Shown: positions 25,174 to 32,179 of the stretch, piece after piece | Layout: each line of letters starts with the position of its first letter | Position numbering within the stretch: position 1 is the stretch's first letter | NCBI GenBank assembly: GCA_947449015.1 | Contig: CANFQA010000016.1 | Coordinates: 1-53,194, forward strand | Length of the DNA: 53,194 nt | Reading direction: 5' to 3' | DNA from: Microthrixaceae bacterium | GTDB lineage: Bacteria > Actinomycetota > Acidimicrobiia > Acidimicrobiales > Acidimicrobilacustridaceae | Translations under genes and position numbers: made by a program | Notes under the pieces: model-generated | The model's input: the letters and a program-made list of their open reading frames with translations, nothing else | Database searches by the model: none | What the model was told of the DNA's origin: nothing

Positions 25174-25518
25174 TCAGGCGGATCGGACGAGATCTCGCAA
25201 GTGAACGGGCACGGGGAGATCAGGAAGTTGATCTTCCGGGCGGGCAATCTTCGGCGGGCGACCCCGGCGGCGCTTGCTGGCCAGGATGCGGCCGTTGATG
25301 AACATCTGCCCACCCCAGACTCCCCAGGGTTCGTGGCGCGCCACGGCTCCTTCGAGGCACTCGAGCATCACCGGGCAGCTGGCACAGATGCTCTTTGCCG
25401 CAGCGATGTCTTGGAGTTCCTCGGAGAAGAAAATGCCGGTGAGTGACCCTTGGAGGTCATTGCATGCGGCATCGGCTCGAACGGCCGGTGAGATGTCGTC
25501 GATCGTCTCGGCGAGCAT
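25174..25518 (-). CDS. WhiB-like (Wbl) transcriptional regulator
   Basis: A 114-residue actinobacterial Fe-S regulator. The four cluster cysteines are in ACNDLQG (~19), ICASCPVMLEC (~44, 47, 53), with the turn motif GVWGG after them and a basic DNA-binding segment KRRRGRPPK near residue 83. Wbl proteins hold a [4Fe-4S] cluster and work with the primary sigma factor. Length and layout are standard. AAAGGA lies seven bases before the ATG. The leader upstream carries the 16-bp tandem repeat and a GC hairpin described below. Confidence 0.95.
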   Translation of the reverse strand: MLAETIDDISPAVRADAACNDLQGSLTGIFFSEELQDIAAAKSICASCPVMLECLEGAVARHEPWGVWGGQMFINGRILASKRRRGRPPKIARPEDQLPDLPVPVHLRDLVRSA

Positions 25519-25556
25519 CGGTGTGTCCTTTCGCTAGGTGAATCTGGGCGGGGCCG

Positions 25557-25636
25557 GATGGAAGTGGGGCCAGATGGAAGTGGGGCCAGATGGAAGTGGG
25601 GTCGGATGGATGTGGGGTCAGATGGAAGTGGGCGCA
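25557..25636. repeat. Five tandem 16-bp repeats upstream of the whiB-like gene
   Basis: Five head-to-tail copies of GATGGAAGTGGGGCCA starting at 25557, 25573, 25589, 25605 and 25621. The first two are identical, the others differ at one to three positions, and a decayed copy may precede them (25541-25556). The array lies 38-118 bp upstream of the whiB-like start, within its leader or promoter region. There are no spacers, so it is not CRISPR. Confidence 0.9.
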
Positions 25637-25646
25637 CAACGAGAAG

Positions 25647-25671
25647 GGCCGCCGGTGGAATCCCGGCGGCC
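25647..25671. terminator. GC-rich hairpin next to the 16-bp repeats
   Basis: A perfect 9-bp stem GGCCGCCGG/CCGGCGGCC with a 7-nt loop. It could be a terminator or attenuator in the whiB-like leader (minus) or a stop for plus-strand transcription. No T-tract follows. Confidence 0.45.
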
Positions 25672-25885
25672 TCATGGAGCGTTGCGCAGTGCGGTGCGTC
25701 AGCTCGGAGTTCGCCGGGTGGCGTGCTTATGACCGAAACCGTTGAACACGGTGGCGGTCGGCACGTACCAGGTGGTGATGGTCACGTTGGAGGAAATGCG
25801 CGACGACGCGAAGGAACCCGAAGGGGTCACTGATGCGCAGGCGGCGGAAGACGTGAACATGGGTTCAACGGAACCACGCGGAGAA
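25672..25885. other. Intergenic region, no gene recognised
   Basis: About 210 bp between the whiB-like leader and the thioesterase promoter region. Short open frames cross it on both strands, but none has a start signal or recognisable sequence. The whiB-like promoter probably lies here on the minus strand. I could not place it with confidence. Confidence 0.4.
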
Positions 25886-25914
25886 CCCCGATGTCAATTG
25901 ATTAATTGTCGGGG
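25886..25914. promoter_or_regulatory. Nested inverted repeat upstream of thioesterase gene
   Basis: CCCCGA/TCGGGG flank an inner CAATT/AATTG pair, with a 3-nt bulge and 4-nt loop. It ends 17 bp before the TATCGT -10 of the next gene. It is AT-rich inside a GC-rich genome and suits an operator or a terminator. Confidence 0.45.
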
Positions 25915-25931
25915 TGGCGAACCACGGCCGG

Positions 25932-25937
25932 TATCGT
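25932..25937 (+). promoter_or_regulatory. -10 of acyl-ACP thioesterase gene (leaderless)
   Basis: TATCGT, seven bases before the GTG at 25945. Confidence 0.6.
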
Positions 25938-25944
25938 CGGCTTC

Positions 25945-26781
25945 GTGACCCCCTCCGACCCCGTCATTGACCGTGCCAACGGGGCCGAGGAACTGCTCCC
26001 GATCCCTTCTGTGGGACGGGTTTTCCGGTGTTTGCGGCAGGTTCGGTGGGCCGATGTCGACAGCGGCGGTCGCCTCCGGCTCGATGCTCTTGCCCGTCTG
26101 CTCCAGGACGTGGCCACTGATGACACCGCCGAGCTCGCCCTTCCCGATGCTGAGGCTTGGGTGGTGCGGCGAACCCTGATCGAACAGGTTCAGGCTGCTG
26201 AACATGATGAAACCTTGGAACTGGCCACGTTCTGCTCCGGCATTGGGGGTCGTTGGGCCGAGCGTCGTATTTCCATCACGGGAGAATTCGGCGCCCGCAT
26301 CGAAGCTGTTGCGCTGTGGGTTCATCTCGATCCGCTTTCGGGCCGCCCGAAACGATTACCGGCCCGATTCGGCACCGAGTTCGCAGCTGCCGCAGCCGGC
26401 CGTGAGGTCACAGCGCGCCAGACCATTGCATTGGTTCCGCGTCACGCGCCTGATGTGTCGGTCCGTCCGTGGTACCCCCGCTCGACAGATATCGACATTC
26501 TCGATCATGTCAACAACGCCATCGGCTGGTCTGTTGTCGAGCAGGTCCTCGCCGATCAGTTGATGCACACCGGATTCAACCCCGGCTCAGCTGGTGATCC
26601 GCGCGCCGGTGCGTTCCGTGCCGCAGTGGAGTTCCGTGATGCCATTGGACGCGAACTGGTGGAGTCGGGATTGCCGCTGTCGGTCACGACAGAGGTGATC
26701 GACCGTTGCACCAACCTCACGTTGTGGTCACCCGATGGCACCACACCGCATCTCAGTGCGCAGTTCGAGCCACTGACCTGA
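25945..26781 (+). CDS. Acyl-ACP thioesterase family protein (double hotdog)
   Basis: A 278-residue protein with two hotdog-like halves. The first contains RQVRWADVDSGGRLRLDALARLLQDVA, and the second PRSTDIDILDHVNNAIGWSVVE, where D-x-x-x-H-V-N-N resembles the catalytic Asp/Asn/His region of plant and bacterial acyl-ACP thioesterases. Such enzymes release free fatty acids from acyl carrier protein. Chain specificity is unknown, and a general acyl-CoA thioesterase role is possible. The GTG start is set by the leaderless -10. A reading from 25906 would begin upstream of that promoter. Confidence 0.75.
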   Translation: MTPSDPVIDRANGAEELLPIPSVGRVFRCLRQVRWADVDSGGRLRLDALARLLQDVATDDTAELALPDAEAWVVRRTLIEQVQAAEHDETLELATFCSGIGGRWAERRISITGEFGARIEAVALWVHLDPLSGRPKRLPARFGTEFAAAAAGREVTARQTIALVPRHAPDVSVRPWYPRSTDIDILDHVNNAIGWSVVEQVLADQLMHTGFNPGSAGDPRAGAFRAAVEFRDAIGRELVESGLPLSVTTEVIDRCTNLTLWSPDGTTPHLSAQFEPLT

Positions 26782-26835
26782 GCAACAGAGATCGGACCTG
26801 TCTGGAATGGTCGGTCCCTGCCCCGAACTGACGGC

Positions 26836-28011
26836 TTAGGCGTCGAGGGCGTCAAGCGCGGTGATTGCCGCGTCGAGCATGCGGGCCGAACAGCCAGCCA
26901 TGGCCACTGGAGGGGCCAGTTCGTTGACGAGTCGGTCGACGATTGTGCCGAACGCATCGGCGGCAGCACCGTCGCGCAAAGAAATGGGCGAACCGATGTC
27001 ACCACCCAGCGATACCGCTGGTTCGAGCGGGATTCCGCCGATGAACGGGATATCAGCCTCAGCGGCGAGCGCCTCGCCACCACCTTGACCAAACAGCGGG
27101 TAGCTCTCGCCGTGGGCGCAAGTGAATGCGCTCATGTTTTCGATGACGCCGAGCACGTGCAGGTGGCTCTTGCGCGCCATGGTCACCGCACGGGTGGCGA
27201 CACGTTGTGCACCGACTGCCGGCGTGGTGACCACGATCATTTCTGACTGCGGAAGCATGCGGGCCAAGCCCATCTGCACATCGCCAGTGCCTGGCGGCAT
27301 ATCGATGACCACATAGTCGAGATCAGGTGCCCAGGCGACGTCCTCGAGGAAGTGCTGCACCGCACGGTTGAGCACGAGTCCGCGCCACATGAGCGCGTCG
27401 GTTTCGTCGTCGACGAGCAGCCCCATAGAGACAACATCGAGTCGACCGGTACCGATCGCAATGGTGTGGGGAATGATGCGGCGTTCGCCGGCATCGTCGA
27501 TCTTGGCTTCCAAGCGACCTTCGACGCCGAGCATGCGGGGAATGGAGAACCCCCAGATATCGGCATCGATGACACCGACGGCGTAGCCACGTTGGGCCAG
27601 TGCTGCGGCGAGATTGGCGGAGACTGATGACTTGCCCACACCACCCTTGCCGGAGGCGATGGCCAGCACGCGAGCACCGGATGGCACTCGGTTGGGTCCG
27701 GCGGAGGACTGGGCGTTGAGACGGGCGGCGTTCATCGCGTGAGCCTTCTGCTCAGCGGTCATCTCGCCCCAGTCGATCTTGACTGACGTCACCCCAGGGA
27801 GTCCCTCGATGCGCGCTTCGATCTCGCGACGCAACTGGGCCTTAAGCGGGCACCCGGCGGTGGTGAGGGCGATCGCGACAATGACATGGCCGTCTTCGGC
27901 GATCGTGGCGCCCCGGGCCATGCCTAACTCGACGATGTCGGCCCCGAGTTCCGGGTCGATGACGCCGCGTAGTGCAGCGAGGACGTCAGTTTCGGTGGGC
28001 AGCGTGGACAC
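26836..28011 (-). CDS. mrp: Mrp/ApbC-family Fe-S cluster carrier ATPase
   Basis: 391 residues. An N-terminal MIP18/DUF59 domain (~1-100, LRGVIDPELGADIVELGM) is followed by a P-loop ATPase with SGKGGVGKSS (deviant Walker A), VIDMPPGTGDVQ and IENMSAFTCAHGE. The family carries and delivers Fe-S clusters. The usual Cys-x-x-Cys after ENMS is reduced to a single cysteine (Cys-Ala-His-Gly). GTG start with TAGCAT seven bases upstream (leaderless). It is divergent from erpA, another Fe-S assembly gene, so the two probably form a functional pair. Confidence 0.92.
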   Translation of the reverse strand: MSTLPTETDVLAALRGVIDPELGADIVELGMARGATIAEDGHVIVAIALTTAGCPLKAQLRREIEARIEGLPGVTSVKIDWGEMTAEQKAHAMNAARLNAQSSAGPNRVPSGARVLAIASGKGGVGKSSVSANLAAALAQRGYAVGVIDADIWGFSIPRMLGVEGRLEAKIDDAGERRIIPHTIAIGTGRLDVVSMGLLVDDETDALMWRGLVLNRAVQHFLEDVAWAPDLDYVVIDMPPGTGDVQMGLARMLPQSEMIVVTTPAVGAQRVATRAVTMARKSHLHVLGVIENMSAFTCAHGESYPLFGQGGGEALAAEADIPFIGGIPLEPAVSLGGDIGSPISLRDGAAADAFGTIVDRLVNELAPPVAMAGCSARMLDAAITALDALDA

Positions 28012-28018
28012 GTCGACG

Positions 28019-28024
28019 ATGCTA
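28019..28024 (-). promoter_or_regulatory. -10 of mrp (leaderless)
   Basis: TAGCAT on the minus strand, seven bases before the GTG at 28011. Confidence 0.6.
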
Positions 28025-28076
28025 CCGGTGCCGGTTCTGGTCCCGGTGGCCCAAGCCGCTGCACTGGGCTGCCATG

Positions 28077-28125
28077 CAGGGATGTTGTACAGGGATGTTG
28101 CACAGGGCCCTCACCCCGCTACTGT
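28077..28125 (+). promoter_or_regulatory. erpA promoter with duplicated -35 segment
   Basis: A 13-bp tandem duplication (AGGGATGTTGTAC, AGGGATGTTGCAC; 28078-28103) gives two -35-like hexamers, TTGTAC (28085-28090) and TTGCAC (28098-28103). TACTGT at 28120-28125 is the -10, 16 bp after the second. The predicted transcript begins near 28132 and carries GGAGG before the GTG at 28155. Confidence 0.55.
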
Positions 28126-28154
28126 TGTCCTATCCCGCTGTCATTGGAGGACTC

Positions 28155-28475
28155 GTGATCACGATTACCGAACCCGCATCCGTCAAGGTGAAGGAACTCA
28201 TCAGCCAGGAGGGCCAGGACGGCCTCATGCTGCGCGTTGCCGTGCGCCCCGGTGGCTGCAGCGGCTTCAGCTACGAGATGTTCTTCGACACCGAGAAGGA
28301 CAGCGAGGACACCGTCATCGATCAGCTCGGTGTCGCCGTCGTCGTCGACCCTTCAAGCGCGCAGCTCCTCACCGGCGCCACGCTGGATTACAAGGACGGC
28401 CTGCAGGGTGCTGGGTTTGCCATCGACAACCCCAATGCCAAGAACTCCTGCGGCTGCGGTCAGTCGTTCAGCTGA
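28155..28475 (+). CDS. erpA: A-type Fe-S cluster insertion protein (ErpA/IscA/HesB family)
   Basis: A 106-residue small carrier that inserts Fe-S clusters into target proteins. The three conserved cysteines are present in RPGGCSGFSYEMFF and at the C-terminus in NSCGCGQSF. The N-terminus (ITITEPASVKVKELI) and length match the family. The GTG start is four bases after a strong GGAGG. It is divergent from the Fe-S carrier mrp. I could not separate ErpA from IscA or SufA by sequence, since no isc or suf genes are nearby. Confidence 0.9.
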   Translation: MITITEPASVKVKELISQEGQDGLMLRVAVRPGGCSGFSYEMFFDTEKDSEDTVIDQLGVAVVVDPSSAQLLTGATLDYKDGLQGAGFAIDNPNAKNSCGCGQSFS

Positions 28476-28487
28476 TTCAGCGTCTGC

Positions 28488-29420
28488 CTAACTGACACCG
28501 GCGAGCGCGGTTCGTACTTCGCCGCGGTCGAAGATGTTGTCGAGTCGTGTCGTGATGGTTCCATCTGCGCGGGCCAGGAACAGGCTCGGTTCGAACGACA
28601 GCCCATATGACTGCACAGTGGCGGTCACGCCATCGGCTGCGGGATCCCCACCGTTATTGGGGTTGTTGTAAACCTCGGCATGCACGAACGAAACGCCGGG
28701 AAATTCTGCGCGTAACTCGAGCAGGGTGTCGAGCACTGGCCCGCAGACGCCTGTCTGGCAGAACTGTGGTGTGCTGATGAGCAGTGCCACCGGACCGCCC
28801 GCGGCGAGTACCTCACGCAATGTCCGGTCGTGCAACGGACAGTTCGGCGTGCGCGTGCAGATCGGATCCACGCCTTGGGTGTTGGTTGGAGTGGGCGAAT
28901 CAACTGGCACCATTGACTGGCCGACCTGACGCAATGACACCGTGTCAGGGGCCTGCACCATGAAACTCTGCGAGGACTCCTGACCATCAAGTTCAGTAGT
29001 GATGCTCCAAACTCCGGTCTCGGCGAAGGTGGTGAGCAGCGGGTAGTACGGGATGGGCGTGCCATCAGCATGACGGTCGAGCACGATGGGGTCGCCCACG
29101 GGCTGCTGATCCCGATGGAGTTGCACGGTAAGTGTTGCTGGCCCATCAACTGCCGGAGGCCCCTCCGGAGTGGCGATAGCGAACGGCAGTCGCTGGGGGA
29201 TGGTGCTCACCAGGTAGTCGCCGCTGTAGTTGAACAGACCGACGAGATTGCGCGCATCGGCGTTGCCCGACAACGTGAGGGTGTCGGCCGTCTTTGATGG
29301 GCTCCCGCACGCGCTTAGCAGTGTGGGGGCCGCAAGCATCAGGGCGCCGGTTCCACCGACCAGTCCAGCCCGGCGCAGGAATGCCCGCCGGTCGAGCGAG
29401 CGGGAGGTTTCGGGAATCAT
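28488..29420 (-). CDS. Tat-exported lipoprotein with thioredoxin-like domain
   Basis: 310 residues. The N-terminus has a twin-arginine signal (DRRAFLRRAG) leading to a hydrophobic segment and the lipobox LLSAC. Residues ~60-180 form a beta-rich domain of unknown type, and a thioredoxin-like segment follows with CQTGVCGPVLDTL (Cys-x4-Cys spacing, unlike the usual Cys-x2-Cys). Two further cysteines (CTRTPNC) lie before it. It is probably an extracytoplasmic redox or metal protein, function unknown. I set the start at the ATG at 29420 from TAGGTT eight bases upstream. Longer frames run antisense into the next gene. Confidence 0.72.
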   Translation of the reverse strand: MIPETSRSLDRRAFLRRAGLVGGTGALMLAAPTLLSACGSPSKTADTLTLSGNADARNLVGLFNYSGDYLVSTIPQRLPFAIATPEGPPAVDGPATLTVQLHRDQQPVGDPIVLDRHADGTPIPYYPLLTTFAETGVWSITTELDGQESSQSFMVQAPDTVSLRQVGQSMVPVDSPTPTNTQGVDPICTRTPNCPLHDRTLREVLAAGGPVALLISTPQFCQTGVCGPVLDTLLELRAEFPGVSFVHAEVYNNPNNGGDPAADGVTATVQSYGLSFEPSLFLARADGTITTRLDNIFDRGEVRTALAGVS

Positions 29421-29428
29421 CACTGCCG

Positions 29429-29434
29429 AACCTA
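29429..29434 (-). promoter_or_regulatory. -10 of Tat lipoprotein gene (leaderless)
   Basis: TAGGTT on the minus strand, eight bases before the ATG at 29420. It shares two base pairs with the plus-strand -10 at 29433. Confidence 0.55.
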
Positions 29435-29438
29435 TCCT
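29433..29438 (+). promoter_or_regulatory. -10 of [2Fe-2S]/molybdopterin fusion gene (leaderless)
   Basis: TATCCT, seven bases before the ATG at 29446. It overlaps the divergent -10. Confidence 0.55.
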
Positions 29439-29445
29439 GCGAGCG

Positions 29446-31092
29446 ATGTCCGACCGCCCCGCCCCCCACCTAGCGCGTTTGCAGTTCGTCGTCGACGGTC
29501 GACAGGTTGAGGTTGTCGATACCGGGTTTTCCTTGCTCGCCGCATTGCGAGGGCAGCTTGGTGAGCGGTCACCGAAGGCTGGGTGCAACCCGCAGGGTCA
29601 ATGTGGTTGCTGCACGGTGCTGGTCGATGGCTCGCCGCGAGTCGCGTGTGTGACTCCTGCGCGCCGGGTGGCTGGTCGCACAATCACCACCGTCAGTGGA
29701 TTGTCTGAGGAGGTTCGCACTCTGTGGTCAGAAGCATTCCTCGCCACGGGCGCGAGTCAGTGCGGTTTTTGTACGCCGGGGATTCTCTGTCGGCTGGAGG
29801 GGCTGCGCACGAGCGGCACTGAGGTGGATGATGACGCGGCGCTCGACAAGGCACTTGCTGCACATCTGTGCCGCTGCACCGGATGGCAGACCATTGGTGA
29901 GGCATGGAGGATCGCCATGGGTGCGGGCTCAGAGGTTGAGGTCCCGATGCTGGGTACCCGTGATCTCGATGCGGCGTCGCGTCGGGCCACCATCGAAGGT
30001 CATGCCGACCAGCGGGTCGCTGCTGACATCGCGCTTGGCTGCGGTGGATTCGCCGAGGACACTGCGCCGGCCGGTGCCCTTGTCGCTATGCCCCGCGCTG
30101 ATGCTGATCGTTTTGATGACCCTGAGCAGTGGGCGGTGGCGGCATCGTTGCCCGAGGCCCGCGCACTCGCCGGCAAGGTGCAGGGGCGCCGGGGCACCGC
30201 GGGTGCGCGACCGCCGATCGAGTTGCCTGCTGGAGACTGGGACCTGGTCCTGCGCACCAGTTGGGTTGAGCCTGCCTATCTGGAGACCGATTCCTCATGG
30301 TGCGAGCCCGGAGGTGAGCCGGCGCCGGTACTGGCCAATGGCGGAGCTTTCGGTGGCAAGCATGCGACGGTGGTCAGCGAGATGGCCCGGCGTCTGGCCG
30401 ATCTCCATGGTCAACCAGTTCGGGCGGTGTTCTCCCGCGAGGATGTCGTTCGTATGGGACCCAAGCGTCCGCCCATCGCTGCTGCGTTGTGCACCGATGG
30501 CACCGGGATCGTTCGTGTTGCCCGCACCGAGGGCATTGCCGCGGCCATTGCCTCGGTGCTGCCCGGTGTTGTGGTTGAGGAAGTCGATCTTCCCGGTCCC
30601 TCCACCTCGGTCACTCTCCGAGCTGCCGGTTGGGCCGAAGCCGCAGTGCTGCGGGCGGTTCTCGATGCTCGAGGCGACGCGGGCAGTGCCAAGGTCGACC
30701 CGGTTGTCACGGTGATCGCTCCCAATGGTTCGCAGGCCGAAGCCTCAGTCGGCCCCGATGGTGCTGTGCGCGTGGCGGTGCGCTGCGGTCAGGTGCTGGA
30801 TTCGGTCGTGCTTCGGTCCTATGTCATCGGCGCAGCACATATGGCAATGAGTTGGGTGCGCACCGAAGGACTGGCGGTGGATGCCGATGGCGTCATTGGC
30901 GACCTCACCATTCGCTCCTTCGGAGTGATGCGCTCCGCTGACATGCCGCTCATCGAGGTCGTGCTCAACGATGAGGACTCCGAACCGGTCAACGGGTCCG
31001 ACGCCGCGTTTGCCGCGGTCGCTGCCGCGGTGTGGTTGGCCGATGGCTGCGTTACCGACTGGCCCACCGGGACGATCTCGCCGCACTCCTGA
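29446..31092 (+). CDS. Xanthine dehydrogenase-family fusion: [2Fe-2S] subunit plus truncated molybdopterin region
   Basis: 548 residues. The first ~160 form a complete two-cluster [2Fe-2S] unit: CNPQGQCGCCTVL plus a later Cys for the plant-type cluster, then CGFCTPG and CRCTG for the second. The rest (~390 residues) resembles only parts of the molybdopterin subunit. GGAFGGKH (~298) is the cofactor-contact motif and IRSFGVMRSADMP lies near the end, but normal subunits have ~750 residues. The N-terminal substrate-domain half and the usual Glu active-site end are not recognisable. No FAD subunit is nearby. It may be a compact specialised enzyme or a decaying one. The intact frame argues for function. 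Its substrate is unknown. Confidence 0.72.
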   Translation: MSDRPAPHLARLQFVVDGRQVEVVDTGFSLLAALRGQLGERSPKAGCNPQGQCGCCTVLVDGSPRVACVTPARRVAGRTITTVSGLSEEVRTLWSEAFLATGASQCGFCTPGILCRLEGLRTSGTEVDDDAALDKALAAHLCRCTGWQTIGEAWRIAMGAGSEVEVPMLGTRDLDAASRRATIEGHADQRVAADIALGCGGFAEDTAPAGALVAMPRADADRFDDPEQWAVAASLPEARALAGKVQGRRGTAGARPPIELPAGDWDLVLRTSWVEPAYLETDSSWCEPGGEPAPVLANGGAFGGKHATVVSEMARRLADLHGQPVRAVFSREDVVRMGPKRPPIAAALCTDGTGIVRVARTEGIAAAIASVLPGVVVEEVDLPGPSTSVTLRAAGWAEAAVLRAVLDARGDAGSAKVDPVVTVIAPNGSQAEASVGPDGAVRVAVRCGQVLDSVVLRSYVIGAAHMAMSWVRTEGLAVDADGVIGDLTIRSFGVMRSADMPLIEVVLNDEDSEPVNGSDAAFAAVAAAVWLADGCVTDWPTGTISPHS

Positions 31093-31129
31093 GATGGGGC
31101 AACCTCCTCGGCTGTGCAACCATGAACCC

Positions 31130-31486
31130 ATGAGTACACCGATCGGTCCCTACAGCCCCATCGTGCGTGCCGGCGATCTTCTTGTGGTCTCCGGCCAGTT
31201 GGGACTTCGTGAAGGCGTGATGGTCAGCGGCGGTGTCGTCGCTGAGACCAGCCAGGCGCTGGCCAACCTCGCTGCCCTGCTTTCCTCGGAGGGTGCGTCA
31301 ATGAACGATGTCATCAAGACCACCGTGTTCCTTCGCCATATGCGTGACTTCGACAGTATGAACGAGGCCTATGTGGCGGCCTTCGGCGAGCATCGCCCGG
31401 CTCGTAGCGCCTTCGCCGTGGCTGAACTTCCTAGGGTGGCACTTGTCGAGATTGAAGCGTGGGCCTATGCCCCGTCGGGCCGGTAA
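31130..31486 (+). CDS. RidA/YjgF family protein
   Basis: 118 residues with the RidA pattern: IGPYSPIVRAGDLLVVSGQLG, then ASMNDVIKTTVFLRHMRDF, and ending with RSAFAVAELPRVALVEIEAWAY, which carries the conserved Arg and Glu of the active pocket. RidA deaminates reactive enamine/imine intermediates, protecting PLP enzymes. The ATG at 31130 was chosen by homology. No clear Shine-Dalgarno or TANNNT was found. Its TAA stop is part of the -10 of the next small gene. Confidence 0.92.
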   Translation: MSTPIGPYSPIVRAGDLLVVSGQLGLREGVMVSGGVVAETSQALANLAALLSSEGASMNDVIKTTVFLRHMRDFDSMNEAYVAAFGEHRPARSAFAVAELPRVALVEIEAWAYAPSGR

Positions 31487-31489
31487 GGT
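31484..31489 (+). promoter_or_regulatory. -10 of small membrane protein gene, overlapping ridA stop
   Basis: TAAGGT, six bases before the GTG at 31496. Its TAA is the ridA stop codon. Confidence 0.5.
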
Positions 31490-31495
31490 TTCGGC

Positions 31496-31675
31496 GTGCC
31501 TGGAGTCATCATCATCTTGTTCATCCTTCTGGTGGCAATCCCCGTGGGATTCCTCATGACCATGACCATCGTTGCCGGTGTCCTCGGCTGGACCGTGGAG
31601 TCCGAGGTCGACGCGGCGTTTGTGGGCACTGAGGAGCACACGCTGGCCTATCCCAGTGCGGAGCCTTCCGCCTGA
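31496..31675 (+). CDS. Small single-span membrane protein
   Basis: A 59-residue open frame. Residues ~3-31 form a strongly hydrophobic helix (PGVIIILFILLVAIPVGFL then MTMTIVAGVLGW), followed by an acidic tail with three Glu and one Asp. I do not recognise the family. Support comes from the perfect leaderless start signal, the clean membrane-protein composition, and its tight position after ridA. Its short length would hide it from many gene callers. Confidence 0.65.
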   Translation: MPGVIIILFILLVAIPVGFLMTMTIVAGVLGWTVESEVDAAFVGTEEHTLAYPSAEPSA

Positions 31676-31905
31676 CACTGCTTGCTGTCGCAGCGATCTG
31701 AGTACGTTTGGATCGCTCTCGCTGCGCCTGCCGATCTCGGGCCCTCGGCCGAGTGATCTCGGATTGCTGAGGCAGTGATTCGTGGTCCATTCGGCCTCCA
31801 TATGAGGTCCCTATCGCTTTCTTGGCCGATCGGGGCTAGCGTTCTGATCGTTAGTTAACGCAGGGAAGGTCTTCCGACCCCGCAGGACAGAAAGGGCAGT
31901 CGGAA
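31676..31905. other. Structured spacer and cspA leader
   Basis: This region holds several hairpin-capable sequences: AGCGATC/GATCGCT (31692-31698 with 31711-31717), GCAGC/GCTGC around it, and the palindrome CTCGGCCGAG near 31744. The first could terminate the small membrane gene. Nearer the cold-shock gene there is CGTTA-GT-TAACG (31849-31860). A leader of some tens of bases probably precedes the cold-shock ATG. I could not fix its -35/-10 pair (TAGCGT near 31837 is one candidate). Confidence 0.4.
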
Positions 31906-32106
31906 ATGGCTTCCGGTACCGTTAAGTGGTTCAACGCAGAAAAAGGCTTCGGCTTCATCTCACGTGAGGGAGGCCCCGACGTGTTCGTGCATTACAGCGC
32001 GATCGGCGGTTCGGGTTACCGCTCTCTCGAAGAGGGTCAGGCCGTCGAGTTCGAGGTCACCTCGGGCCCGAAGGGCGATCAGGCTCAGGACGTTCGTCCG
32101 GTCTGA
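31906..32106 (+). CDS. Cold-shock domain protein (CspA family)
   Basis: 66 residues forming one OB-fold that binds single-stranded RNA or DNA. RNP1 is KGFGFIS, and RNP2 is DVFVHYSAI. The start [14 protein letters not shown] and end [10 protein letters not shown] are typical of actinobacterial Csp proteins. GAAAGGGCAG lies just upstream as a Shine-Dalgarno. It is likely highly expressed, with a strong terminator downstream. Confidence 0.97.
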   Translation: MASGTVKWFNAEKGFGFISREGGPDVFVHYSAIGGSGYRSLEEGQAVEFEVTSGPKGDQAQDVRPV

Positions 32107-32130
32107 GATTCCTCTCAACCAAGTTGTACG

Positions 32131-32156
32131 AAGAGCCGCTCCTCGGAGCGGCTCTT
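32131..32156 (+). terminator. Intrinsic terminator of cspA gene
   Basis: An 11-bp perfect stem AAGAGCCGCTC/GAGCGGCTCTT with a 4-nt loop, followed by CTCGTTG. It also faces the end of the convergent NRPS-like gene, so it may act both ways. Confidence 0.8.
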
Positions 32157-32179
32157 CTCGTTGACGGGTTGAGTTCGAT

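Noticed and set aside
25557-25636. CRISPR array
   Set aside because: The 16-bp units abut without spacers, and no cas genes are present.
26782-26835. Terminator between the thioesterase and mrp genes
   Set aside because: GGACC/GGTCC can pair, but only with five base pairs and a long loop, too weak to call.
29446-31092. Frameshift in the Mo/Fe-S fusion hiding the missing subunit parts
   Set aside because: I looked at the other two frames and saw no molybdopterin-subunit motifs. The protein appears short by design or by clean deletion.
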